From assembly GCA_025677835.1 (NCBI GenBank), contig JAIXMR010000078.1, forward strand, positions 1 through 64,000: DNA of 64,000 bases, in the 5' to 3' direction. Origin of the DNA: Sporodiniella umbellata (Eukaryota; Mucoromycota; Mucoromycetes; Mucorales; Rhizopodaceae). Shown here in pieces: positions 37,001-48,631 of this stretch. The notes beneath the pieces were generated by a model. That model was not told the DNA's origin and did no database searches. It was given only the letters and a program-made list of their open reading frames with translations. Position 1 is the first letter of the stretch. Every line of letters begins with the position of its first letter. The position numbers and the translations under genes are program-made.

Positions 37001-37442
37001 CCAAGCTGAGATGCTACATTGACTAGTTAAATTGGTATTGGCATCATCGCTTTATTATATAGAAATGGCAAACGCTGTAATTAGTATAAGGCATTCGCTC
37101 ACCGTTTTTCATTATTTTACCTTTCCAAAGCAATGCCTAGATGATCTTTTTGTTATTTTGCTTACCTTTTTTTCTTTACTGTCAAAAAAAAAAACTTCTT
37201 GTATTGTTTGAAGCATAAAGCTCCCCCCCCCTTCTTTTTCCTTTTGGTTGAGTCATTTAAAAAAAAATTTTTTTTTTGTGTGAGTATTTCACATGTGTTA
37301 TAAAAGTTCCACACTCATTCACTCGTTTGTATTCCCTTCAATTTCTAACTTTCGACTTCTACAATACTATCTCAGTCCATCAGACTGCCGTGAACCAATG
37401 ATGTATTCCGCTTTATTATTTTGTACAATCAAGCTGGTCAAG
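30778..37442. other. 6.7-kb stretch without a recognisable gene
   Basis: AT-rich DNA with CT, TA and CA microsatellites in the first 250 bp (kinesin 3' end), then many A- and T-runs of 15-28 nt. T-runs cluster at about 34018-34043, 34124-34148, 34661-34683, 34720-34743 and 34773-34800; T-A junction blocks lie at about 32307-32337, 32659-32690 and 33126-33147. Open frames are short and mostly homopolymer driven. A minus-strand frame at 32275-32090 (with SISERGMLLPYTIGFICHH) looks slightly coding-like but is isolated. I found no tRNA, snRNA or transposase. The final part should hold the promoter of the next gene. Confidence 0.5.
30813..30847. repeat. (CT)n microsatellite 3' of the kinesin gene
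   Basis: About 17 CT units some 40 bp after the kinesin stop, followed within 100 bp by TA and CA repeats. Confidence 0.85.
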
Positions 37443-37450
37443 TATAAATA
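37443..37450 (+). promoter_or_regulatory. Probable TATA box of the DUF3712-type gene
   Basis: TATAAATA about 290 bp before the ATG at 37738, followed by a CT-rich leader (37480-37570), a common fungal layout for a highly expressed gene. Inference from position. Confidence 0.45.
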
Positions 37451-37737
37451 GAAGGTCTTTAGTTCAGTCCAGCTTTGGCTCGTTTCTCTTACTCGTATAC
37501 TTTCTCCTCTCTTTCACCAACCTCTTTTCCACTTTTTATTCTTAATCCTTTATTCACTCTTTCTCTCTTTTTCTATCGGATTAAAGTGGAGTAAGTCTCC
37601 AAAATATACAAAACAATTTACAGCGCTTTATTTCTGACCTACGACATTTTCTTTCAACTGTCTAGATAGTTGTAATTCAACTCTAACATCAGAAAAAAAA
37701 AAATTGTATTCATTCATTAAACAAACACATAAACACA

Positions 37738-40700
37738 ATGAATAACCACCCCCACGACGGCTATCAGCCTCATGTTATTCACAACAACAGTCAATTAAGT
37801 GACGAATCAATGCCTCGAAACAGTTATCATGATGAGGATGGACGTATCATGGAAGAATATTCAGAAAAACCTATTCTTCCTCAAAAGCGCCCATTTTACA
37901 AGAAGAAGAGATACTGGATCATCTGTTCCATTCTATCTGCCATTATTTTGGTGGTTGTCATTGTTCTTATTCTCTATGTATTTTTCCCCATGATCGCTCA
38001 AGCTTTGATGAACAAGGCCGAAATTGAAGTCGGCGGTGCCCAGATTTCTTTTACCAAGCCTGAAGTACTCAACGGGCAGACCTATACTAAACGCGACGGT
38101 GATGACTTGAACTCTACTTTTTACATGACCATGGACAGTTCTCTCAAAAACACTGGTCCTTTTGCTGCTTCTATCAAGTTTCATAACCCTATTCAAGTCT
38201 TGTACAACGATACCACATTGGGTGAAATCTACCTCTATAACGATACAAGTATCTCAGGTGGACATGGTACACTCAATGCCATTACTCCTTTTATTATCAA
38301 AGATACCAATGCCTTCAGTGCCTTTACAAAAGACATGCTGGCTGTAAAAGAATTCGCTTGGACGCTGGTCGGAAAGCTGGATATTACTGCTCTTTCAAGG
38401 TACGCACACTTTTTTTTTTTTTTACACACGTACAAATAATTTATAAATTAAAATTTTTTTTTTCTGTATTGAAATTGTAGGACAGCAACGGTAGATTTAA
38501 ATAAAAAAGTATACTTAAATGGTAAATTCAATAGACGGACTTTGAACTCTATCACTTGATATTGACTTCCTCTTTAGGTATGAACGGATTCCCAAATGTA
38601 AGAATCAGCTCTTTCCAATTACCAGGCAATGGTCCTAATGACGAAGGTATTCAAGTTGAGCTTGGTACAGTTCTGACCAGCCCTTCGCCTATTGGTGTTC
38701 AACTGGGTACAATCCAGCTTCAGATTGGTTACCAAGGTGCAGATTTGGGTATGGTGACTGCTCAGGACATCACCCTTCAAAAGGGTGATAACAATATCCT
38801 ACTCAAGGGTATACTCAAAAAGCAGACCGATCAAGCTTCACTCGATAAAGTGAGTACTCTTTTCTCCAACTATGTTGCTGGAAAGATCTCGCCTACTTCG
38901 GCTACAGGTATCTCATGTTCTCCTGATGGCGTTCATCCTGTCACTTGGCTCTCTGAAGGCTTCAAAACCGTTCAACTCAACGTCGGCCTGGCTGCTGCCG
39001 CTCCACTGAAAGTGATCAAGCAGGTCAACATGGGCCTGCTCGACCTCGCTTTTGATCCCAATAACGCTTATGCTCCCATTGTCAATGCTCCCAACGTGGT
39101 CGCCAACTTTGAAATTCCCTTTGGCTTCTCTCTCAACATCACCGAAGTCACTCAGAATATCACACTCGGTCTTGACGAAGATGGAAAGAATGAGAACATT
39201 GAAAAGTTTGCTACCATTCAAGTGCCTTTTACCAAGTCCGTCAGTGACCAAAAGGCTGGCACTCTGCAGTTTGGTATTGCAAACACTGCTATCGCTGGTA
39301 TGTCTGGACAAGAAAAAGTGTATGATGAATACGTCTATTCGTTGGCTGGCTCTGATAACTACACCTTTGGTGTTGCCGGTAATGCCTCTACCCATGTCAT
39401 CACACCCATTGGTCCTATCACGCTCGGTGGTATCTCTTTCCAGGTACCTACCAGTCTTCATGGTCTTCAATTTTTAAACAGCTCTGCTACTGTCATCAAC
39501 TCGTTGGACGTGACGGGCGGCGCCAGTGACGGTCTTTTGTTAGGCATTAACGTCACCATGGTCAATCCTTCGGATGTAGCTATTACTACGGGTGATGTTC
39601 ACTTTCGTATGGCTGCCAAAGATGTTGATATGGGTTTGGTCACCTTGAAAGGTTTGACTCTGAAACGTGGTAGTAACACCGTGGCTGCTGAAGCTACCTT
39701 TGATCCCAAATCTTCTGATGTTGGTCAAAACATCCTAAGTACTTTTGTCATGGGCGGCAACAGTGATGTTCAAATCGTCGGTTTCAAGGAATCCACTGTG
39801 ATTGCTCCTTTGGTTGAAGCGATGGCTGCTATTGATATCACCTCTACATTGCCTGGTCTGAGCACAGCTCTTATTCAAGGTAGTGCACTTACGGTGTATT
39901 CCAATACCAACAGTACAGGTGTTGTCGGCGTCAAGGTCTCTATTGCTAACCCTTTCAGTGCTGGTCTTTCAATCGATAAGGTCAAGGCCGCTGCCACTTT
40001 CCAAGGCACACCTGTGGGCAACATCGATCAAGACTTGGGTACCAACCCTTTCATTATCCCTGGTAAGGCTACTGCTCAATCTCAAGATCTCAACATGAAC
40101 ATGAACATTGAGCCTGCTGCCATTGCTCTTCTCTTGCGCCAATTGGCTGAAGCCTCTAATATGGATACCAAAGCTTTGGACGGTTTGCTCGGCTTGGGTG
40201 GTTTCCACGTAGCTGGGCAGCAAGATGTAGCTCCTGAGGTCAGCACGTTTGCCGGCTTCAACATCTCTGACTACACTTTGCAAGCCATGAAGTCGCTCAA
40301 GGTTGATCTATCACTCTCTTCAGGTCTCAATATTGGTCAATATCAAGACGATCTATCTTTCTCTCAAAACAGTGTCGCTGTCTCTACTGATTCCACTGTA
40401 CTTCAGCTGATTCCTATTGTCGGTCAAAAGATTGTACAGCAAATTGTAGATGGTGCCATTCTCGGTTTCGAGACAATCATAGTCTCTGCTCCTACCGACG
40501 GTAGCTTCACTGTTCAAATGAAGGGTAGTATTACCAAAAGTGGTCCTATGGATGCTGATATCAGCTTCCCTGCTCCTCTCTCTGTTGCCTGGCAAGGTAC
40601 CAAGTTGGGTACGGTCAGTATGCCTGTGATTCAAGCCAAGGCAGGTGTGGGCGCCTCTTTTGATGTTAAAGGCCAGTTCACAATTGCCGACCAGGATGCT

Positions 40701-43063
40701 ATGGCCCGTTTCTCTACTTTCTTGATCAACAAAGACAGTTTCCAATGGGAAATCACTGCTGGTGATGTCTCTGTCAGCGCTCTTGGTTTTACTTTTACTG
40801 GTATCTCCATGAACAAGCGTGTCACGCTCTCTGGCTGTAACGGTTTCAAGGATGCGGTCACTATCCAATCCTTTGATTTGCCTGCTAATGACCCTGCGGG
40901 CGGTATCACTTTGGTAGCCCAAACAACCATCAAAAACCCTAGTCAAGTTGGTTTCGATTTGTCTGGTGTGACCTTTGAATCTTTCTTCAAGAATGTGGAT
41001 ATTGGACCTTTGTCTTCTAATGGCCAAGCTGTCTTCCCTCCTCAAGGCTCGTCTCAAATTGCTATGAAGGGTCGCATGATTCCTCAAACTTCCTCTGAAG
41101 GTCTTGCTGCAGTCACGACCGTCTTTGAACACTATTTGAATGCTTCCGATAGTCTTTTGACTGTGAAGGGCGTCTCTGGCTCTGGCCCCAATGGTCCTGT
41201 TGGCTGGTTGTCTACTGCTTTCAAGTCTTTGAGTATTGAAAATGTGGTCTTGCCCGGTCCCAAGACAAAGCCTGTCTTGATTCCCTCAATTCAGATGAAC
41301 GAACTCACACTCGACTTCACCAAAGATCCTTGGGCTCCTCCCTCAAGCTCTAATAACGTTCAAGCCCAACTCAAGAATCCCTTCGGATTCCCTCTCGGTG
41401 TCAGCCAATTGAACATGAAAGTCGCTGCTACCTATCATGGTCAGACCATGGCTACTTTAAACGTACCTGATGAAAAAGCTACTACTAGTTCTACTGGTGT
41501 GGTTACAACCCAATTCTCTAACCTGCCTTTTACTGCTGTTGATAAACAACTGTTTGCTGGTTTTGTCACCTTGTTGTCTTCTACTTCAGGTGTCACCTTT
41601 GGTTTGACCGGTACCACAAACACAATCACAACTACTGCAATCGGTAATCTTCCCTTAAAGGGTATTCCTTTCGATGTTCAGACCTCTTTATCTGGTAAAA
41701 AAAAAAAAAAAAAGTCTTTAGCAAATTAGAAATACGGTTACTCATACTCTTTTTGTTTTTTCTAGGTTTTAACAATTTCGGTGGTCAATTGGAAATCAAC
41801 TCTTTAACCGTATCTGGCGCTACAAGCACTTATATCACTGTTGATCTCAAGATCTCCTTTAGTAATCCTTCCAACATTACTATCAAGATTGGTGATGTAA
41901 ACTTTGATGTGATTATGAAAGAATTCAATGGTTTCATTGGTAAATCCTACTTGAAAGACGTGCTTATCCCTCCTGGTAACAAGACCTATGATGCTCAATT
42001 GCATATGGGTGAGGGTGCTGTCGATCAAAAGTCTTTGCAACAAACTTTGAGTGACTACATGACCAATGCCCAAGTACCTTTATTGATCTCTGGTACTATG
42101 GACTCTACCAAGATCGCCCCTCTCCAAAATGGCTTGAGTACTATTCGTTTGAACACTATGATGCAAGGTATCCAAGCCAACTTGATTCAACAGATTTCGG
42201 TCACGGGTTCTATTATCGGTATGATCTTCCAAAATAAGGCAGCTGCTGCCATTCATCTCCAGAATCCTCTTGGAGCTAGTATTACCATCAAGAAAGTAAG
42301 CGCTTCTGTCACTTTCTTCCCTAGCTCGGGCGCTGCTCCTTTTAAGGTGGGTAGCATCAACTATGATGTGTCCAACCCTACCACTATTCCAGGACATGGC
42401 TCTGGTACTACTGATCCATGGCCCGTCACACTCGATCCTGGATCTAACCCTATCAGCCACTTGATGCAAATGCTTGGTTTGTTGTTAGACCCCAACAAGT
42501 ACTTTAATGTGGAGCAAAACGTGACCGTCTCTCTTGGTGATGGATTTACTTCCCAACTGTATTACTACCAAAACAAGGTGCCTTTTTCGATTTCTATCGA
42601 TGGGCTTCCTCCTATTGGTATTACGGCTGCTGATTTGTCCAAGATCAGTCTTCCGGCTAACATTACCAACATTCATGATCCTGCTTTGCTTATGGGTATC
42701 ATTTCCAAGATCTTGGCTGGCCAACCCCTCGAACAACATTCTTCTTCCGCCCTCCCTTCAATTTCTTCTGGTGTTTCTTCTGTAGCCAGTATTACAAGTA
42801 GTAGCAGTAACGTGATCAGTCCTAGTATCACTACAACTGATTCTGTCACCACGACTACCACTGTTCCAGATACCACAACTACGACCACTGCACCTGAGAA
42901 GACAGCTACAACCACGTCTCCTCCTCCTACTACTACTAATACTACTACTAAACCAGAAGAAAATCATACAACCACTACTACTTCTCCACAAGAACCTAAA
43001 GAAACTGCTAAAACACCAGAGGCGACCACAACCACAAAGCATTCTCTCTGGCCATTCTTTTAA
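37738..43063 (+). CDS. Giant membrane-anchored protein with DUF3712 / LEA-like repeats
   Basis: Four exons (37738-38399, 38481-38521, 38578-41694, 41766-43063; 1705 aa). Residues 1-58 are hydrophilic and end in a basic patch (KKKR), followed by one membrane helix at about 60-84, so it should be a type II protein with a large extracytoplasmic part. That part consists of repeated beta-rich units of about 160-200 residues with recurrent patterns such as 'NPS.V.I..GDV.F', 'LG.V...' and 'A...F.....FIxG', as in fungal DUF3712 proteins, which relate to LEA-14/WHy-like folds. The C-terminal 120 residues are a Thr/Ser/Pro stalk (TTTTT-rich), probably O-mannosylated, ending KHSLWPFF with no GPI signal. 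Codon use is strongly biased towards C- or T-ending codons, suggesting high expression. The role is unknown; cell wall or surface function is inferred. Confidence 0.8.
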
Positions 43064-43261
43064 ACAAAACAAACCCTCCCGATAATAATAATTGCACCTA
43101 AAAAAAAAAAAAAAAAATGGCCCACTCATATTCTATATATAATTTTTATGTTTATTACTCTTAAATAAATGTTAATTTTTTTTCATACTCTTGCCTTTTT
43201 TCCAATGTGTACCCTCATTCAGTAAAAACGAACCCCGCTAACTTTGATATGCAGCTTTCAT
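43064..43261. other. 3' flank of the DUF3712-type gene
   Basis: Short AT-rich region with an A-run (43101-43117) and probable polyadenylation region (AATAAA-like sequence at about 43163). It directly abuts the inverted-repeat element. Confidence 0.4.
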
Positions 43262-43266
43262 TACAA

Positions 43267-43455
43267 TGAAGCTAGGAAATCTTAGTAGATTTGGTGACTA
43301 TAAAAAAAAACAGTTTAGAGCCTACTAAAAATACAATGGGTTTAAATGGAGTATTAATTCGATACTATATTATATGGGCTTTATTTCTCGTGATGTCGAT
43401 TCGCTTTCTATAGAAGAGATGAAAAAGACAAATGAGTAGGAACAGCATTTATCAT
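43267..43455 (+). repeat. Left inverted arm of the 1.6-kb element
   Basis: From the TGAAGCT end to the AGCATTTATCAT inner border. It is identical over 165 bp to the reverse complement of the right arm; the outermost part has an extra TAGTAGAT. Confidence 0.9.
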
Positions 43456-44717
43456 GAAGATCGATTGCCCGCTGCTCACATTGTATAATTAAATCTAGAG
43501 TATAACTACTCCCGGTACCTGAAAATAATCGCTTTATGAAGCGCTTCTACGATCGATGGTATTGGATTCAAACTAAGTGTCCATAGAGTATTGATCGTTG
43601 CCGATAAGAAGTTCAAATTTACTGCCGTGGAGGTTACAGAAGATGAGGACGACACAAAAGTTACTGAGGACAGTTCCAAGATGCTATGTGAGATAAAGAG
43701 TGATTCGAACAAAGTTCGCTCAGGTGGTTACATTACAGATTCTACTTGGAAATTGCATATCTGATATGGATAGCTCTTTATAAAAACAGCTCAGTAAAAT
43801 AAAAGTTTTTTTTTTTTAGGTTAGGATTCAGTTGATATATGTCGACTTTACATCTTGCTCACGCTATCTTCATTCCCCAACGCGCATTCGATTTATCATT
43901 AATAGCTGCAACGGAGCCTTTACTGTAACTCCGCAAGATGTTTGGATCTCTTAGCTTGAAAGTGAGCATTAATTAATTAAAGCCATATTAAAATCACACC
44001 AGCTCACATTGACTTTTTGTTCATCGATTGCTTGTGACCTATTTAGATTGGACTATGAGAAGCCCGCCTCAGAGTAAAACAGTATAAAAAATAAAGCAAA
44101 GAATCCACTTTTGAGTAAGAGAAGAAAGGCAATGGGGGCTCAGACTTTGCTGAAACTACACCCGAATGAATCCATAAACCAAATAAAAACGAAAAAGATA
44201 GTATCGCTACATCTTTAATGAAAAGAAATAGTCTCTCAAAAGATTTGATGCTAGATATAGACCTTTATAAAACACTGGCAAAAAAAAAAAAAAAAAAAAA
44301 AGAAAAAAAAAAGGAAAGCAAAGAAGCACTGTGGGACACTATGAACCTGTTATTAAAGCCAAATTTCTCTTAGGGGATCTATAGCGAAATAACTATGTGG
44401 CCCTCGACTTGGAAATACGAAAACCAGACATCAAGGTCTGATAAGGACTGCTGTTCTGACTCTTTTAACCAGCCCTCCAACAATTTTATCGATGGACTGT
44501 TTCTCTCAGGTGATCATCGCAATTTATATAGATACTATCGATGGATATTTCAGTAGCTTTGGCTTTGCTCATAGGCATATTTGTTTTCTATCGTCTTTTA
44601 TTTTAGAGGTAAAGTAGATTACCAGGCTTGGTGTAGTGGCAAGGACTATACTGAGGTGAATAGTATCTGCCAAAACACCATCGGATCTACAACTTTCCTG
44701 TTACCCAGTCCATCTTT

Positions 44718-44898
44718 ATGATAAATGCTGTTCCTACTCATTTGTCTTTTTCATCTCTTCTATAGAAAGCGAATCGACATCACGAGAAATAAAGCCCATA
44801 TAATATAGTATCGAATTAATACTCCATTTAAACCCATTGTATTTTTAGTAGGCTCTAAACTGTTTTTTTTTATAGTCACCAAAGATTTCCCAGCTTCA
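44718..44898 (-). repeat. Right inverted arm of the 1.6-kb element
   Basis: Reverse complement of the left arm: the inner border is ATGATAAATGCT and the outer end is AGCTTCA. Confidence 0.9.
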
Positions 44899-44903
44899 CA
44901 CTA

Positions 44904-45292
44904 TGTATTGATCGTTTGTAGAAAAGATGTTTTCTTCCATCTTATTTTGTATATCATTTTATTGTCAGTGCACGGACCTTTCATAGAACAATACCAAAGA
45001 CCTGTTTGATTTAATGTACTTTCTTTTTTTCGATAAGAAAGCTAACACTTACCATCTACATCTTTTACTGCTATGCTTGTTTTTAGCAACGCACATCTTT
45101 TTTTTTTTTTTTACATTTATTAACTTTGAAGCAAAAATTTTTTTCGTTTTATTTTTGGATTGATTTGTACGACATTATGCCAGCCTGATTCGTGAAACCT
45201 ATTTTATTATTATTTTTTTTTAAACTTTTGTTTTTCTTGCTTTTTTTCGTTTCTTTTTTCTTTTCTTATTGTGCGAGTGTACGTGCGAGTGT
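44904..45292. other. Promoter region of the RasGAP gene
   Basis: T-rich sequence between the inverted-repeat element and the RasGAP start. No clear TATA box. The element sits about 390 bp upstream of the start codon and could affect expression (inference). Confidence 0.4.
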
Positions 45293-48102
45293 ATGACCGA
45301 TCGAAGAAGTGGTATGGTTCAGTCTTTAGGCTACCCACAAAAGAATTCAATTGTGGGTAGAGCTGTAACAGCAGCAGCAGCCAATAGCCATCATTCAATC
45401 CGAGGCAGAGGAAGAAACTCAAAAAGATATTCGGTATCCGTATTTTATTCTATGGCAGCAGAGCAAGATTATGAAGTGGAAGATGACCTCGCAAAAGGTT
45501 AATTCGTTCTCCCACAAAGCCCTTGCGTTTCCTAATTGTTTATCAAATTAGCTCAGCGACGACTTAGAGACTTGAAAACACAGATTTCAACCCATTCGAA
45601 AAAGAATTTTATGCGAGAAAGAGACGTTAGGTTTTTAGATGCTCGCATCGGTTTACTGATTCAGAATAGAATGGCTTTAGACGAAGTAACTATTGGTCTT
45701 ATAAACACACACGAAATCTGACCTTTTCTTCTTAAAGCAACACGAAGTGGCTTCTCGTCTTGAAGATCATGAGGATGAAGATGACGGCCATTATCTCGAT
45801 GAGAAACGAATGCAACAGTACGGCAACCTTTTTTATCTCTTACAGAGCGAGCCAAGACATATTGCTATCTTGTGTCGTCTCGTCAGTTTAGCAGAAATTG
45901 ATACTTTGTTACAGACCGTGATGTTTACTCTTTACGGTAATCAATACGAAAGTCGCGAAGAACACTTATTGTTGACTATGTTTCAGGTACAAAAAAAAAA
46001 AAAAATAGTTAAAAATAAACCAATGGTTGTTTATCCTTATCAAACAAAGATTAAACCTCTTTTTTTTTTTTTTTTTTTTTGTTAGAACGTGTTGGCAGCT
46101 CAGTTTGAAACAACTACAGAATTCTCCTCCCTCTTACGCGCCAATACGCCAGTATCACGCATGATGACTACCTACACACGCAGAGGGCCCGGTCAGTCCT
46201 ACCTGAAATCTTTGTTATCTGATAAAGTAAACGCGTTGGTAGTCAGTGACCTTAATCTTCAGATCAATCCCTTGAAAGTATATGAGGAGTGGGCAGATCA
46301 GCTTGAAAATAGTGGCGAGCTTCCTGAAAACTTTACAAAATGTGTTACTGCCGAAGCTGCCCAGGCACACCCTGAAGTACAGTCTATGATTCGGCCCCGT
46401 CTTGAGCAGCTCTTGGAAATTGCAGATAGCTTTCTGACTACTATCATAGATTCCTTAGATAATATCCCTTACGGTATCCGTTGGATCTGTAAACAGATTC
46501 GTTCGCTCACAAAGCGAAAGTACCCTGACGCTTCTGAGCACGCTGTTTCTTCTCTGATCGGAGGGTTTTTCTTCTTGAGATTCGTGAACCCTGCTATTGT
46601 CACGCCTCAGGCCTACATGCTGGTGGATCGTATTCCAGGGCCCAACACACGTACTACTCTAACCTTGGTATATATCTGTTTATCCATCTATTTACATTGA
46701 TAGTGTTTATTATATGTTGGGGTCTTATATGTTTTCTATTAGCTGGCCAAGATGATTCAAAACCTGGCAAACAAACCCTCTTATGCCAAAGAGAGCTATA
46801 TGATACCTACCAATAGCTTTGTAGAGAATAATAAGCATCGCACAAACCGTTTCCTTAACGAACTGTGTGAGATAGGCGATTTCTACGAGGAATTGGAGAT
46901 GGATCAGTATATGGCTTTGAGCAAGAAGGACATCTTGATCCATATCGCGCCTAACGAAATCTATAGCACAATTCATCTACTCCAGCAACATAGGCAAATT
47001 ATCTCACCCGAAGCCACGGATCATCTGTCGATCCTGTTAAAAGAAGTAGGAAGTGTACCCGCTGGCGTGCCCCGGAAGGAGAACAAGGCGTTTGAGCTCC
47101 CCCTATTTAGCCGCTGGGAGATGCCGATCCAAGACTTGACAATGACATTGATGTCCGGTAACAATATCACTCAAAACGATATTCTGTATATGGAGACCAA
47201 ATCCATCTTTGTTCAAATCATGCGTACCCTGCCTTACCTTTCACGGCCACCTATCCGACTCTATGCTATTGCAGAGACTGCAGCCACTGGCAAAGATGCC
47301 CTCCTGGTACACAAGGGGATCAAAGTCAAGGAGATGCTTCGTGAGCTGGAAGCTGCTCATATCCTGGATCCATGTGACGGCCACGCGCTGTTGGTGGAGG
47401 AGATTACCCAAGAGCTGGCTCACTTGGGCGATCTGAAACATAAGGTGACCGAAGAACTTCAATCTCTGGAGGCAGTCTACAAGACCATCATTGATCATAA
47501 CGATTATCTCCAGAGTCAACTCGAAAGCTATAAGGCCTATCTCAAGAACGTCCGTATGCAGAGCGGCAATACAGGCGCAAGTAAACAGATTGGTGTAGAA
47601 ATTGTAGACGGTAAAAACACAGCCCACAAGAAGAAAGTAGCTCAACAGGGCCCTTTCAAATTCTCGCATCTGCAGCTTGAAAAGGAAGGTATCATTTCTC
47701 ATACTGAGGTACCACAGGATAAGCGCAATCAAGTCTATCTCAGTATCCTCTCCCCTCTCCCAGGTACTTTTATCATCTCCCTTAATTATAAGGGTAGAGA
47801 AAAGCCTGTCTTGGTAATCGATCTCAAATTGGATGATTTGCTTGAAAAGGTATGTCCTCTGTCCCTATTTTTCTCTCTGCTTATTCACTTTTTTTTTTAT
47901 ATCAACAGCAACAAGAGAATGTTCAAGAGATAAACATGGAGTTCATCAAGCTTCACGTTTCTAAAACTTTGCAACTCTTGACTAAAACCTTTATTGCCAA
48001 GAATAGGTATATATATATATATATACACACAAAAACTGTTTTGCTTTTTCTTTTGTAAAATTAACCTTCTCCATCTATAATAGAACTGGTTTCTTTTCTT
48101 AA
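45293..48102 (+). CDS. Ras GTPase-activating protein, fungal Gap1/Sar1 (IQGAP-related) class
   Basis: Seven exons (45293-45497, 45552-45685, 45738-45986, 46086-46667, 46743-47849, 47909-48006, 48084-48102; 797 aa, close to S. pombe Gap1). It should speed GTP hydrolysis on Ras and so damp Ras signalling in growth and mating. The RasGAP domain spans about 160-460: the LLRANTPVS block (arginine finger Arg214), then the conserved helix-pair region around [26 protein letters not shown]. The RasGAP_C (IQGAP C-terminal) region follows, with the coiled segment [20 protein letters not shown] and the closing [20 protein letters not shown]. No calponin-homology domain or IQ motif is present, unlike true IQGAPs, where the Arg finger is replaced. 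The last exon encodes only six residues; that junction is the least certain. Confidence 0.9.
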
Positions 48103-48575
48103 AGACATTTCATGTATTGATTTATAATGTTTGCTTTCTTTTTTATAACTATTAAAACCCATCTATCTATCCATTTTCACTTGGAAAACTATGTCTTGGC
48201 TAAAAGAGCTGGTGTAGGCAATCATCTTTGCAAAGTTGCTGTCTCTGAAAGGAAAGTGTAGAGAAGCATAATGTTGGATTAATCTGAGCAGTTTTCATTG
48301 AGCTATTGTTTTATTCAAAAAAAACAAAAAACAAGAAAAACTTTGTATATTAGAAATACATAAAAGTGTCTTGTAAAGTAGTACGATTGATTCAAGGGAC
48401 TCTGTCAAGCAAAAAAAAAAAAAAAAAAAAAAAAAAACAGAATACTATCAAAACTTACCAGTCTGTAGTATAAGCGTCTATCAATGGATTTAAAACCCTG
48501 GAGAGAGATTGCCTTTGTTTTTGTGTACCCTCAAATTTTCTTAAAGAGATGGCCAAATTTTTTATTTGAAAAGTC

Positions 48576-48606
<31 letters not shown>

Positions 48607-48631
48607 CCATCTTTTATAAACAACTCAAGCG
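48103..48631. other. Intergenic region, RasGAP to PRP18
   Basis: AT-rich with an A-run (about 48411-48437) and a T-run (about 48580-48606) before PRP18. No gene seen. Confidence 0.45.

Larger units (their letters stand above)
43262..44903. mobile_element. 1.6-kb element with long, identical inverted arms
   Basis: The 165 bp at 43291-43455 are the exact reverse complement of 44718-44882. The similarity continues outward to about 43267 and 44898, broken by one mismatch and an 8-bp indel. Both outer ends read CTTCA/TGAAG next to a TA, so TA target duplications (Tc1/mariner style) are possible but not certain. The 1.26-kb interior has no recognisable transposase. It holds a 74-codon plus-strand open frame without ATG (about 43540-43764, with ADKKFKFTAVEVTEDEDDTK), a short frame starting at 44541 (MDISVALALLIGIFVFYRLL) and an A-run at about 44281-44302. 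Best read as a non-autonomous terminal-inverted-repeat or foldback element; a simple inverted duplication is the alternative. Confidence 0.7.

Noticed and set aside
30778..37442. Idea that the gene desert is a centromere
   Set aside because: No retrotransposon remnants, no repeated motif and only 6.7 kb; nothing in the sequence supports it beyond AT-richness.
42673..43129. Minus-strand frames opposite the DUF3712-type tail and in the repeats
   Set aside because: Shadows of a strongly codon-biased plus-strand gene; no independent motifs.
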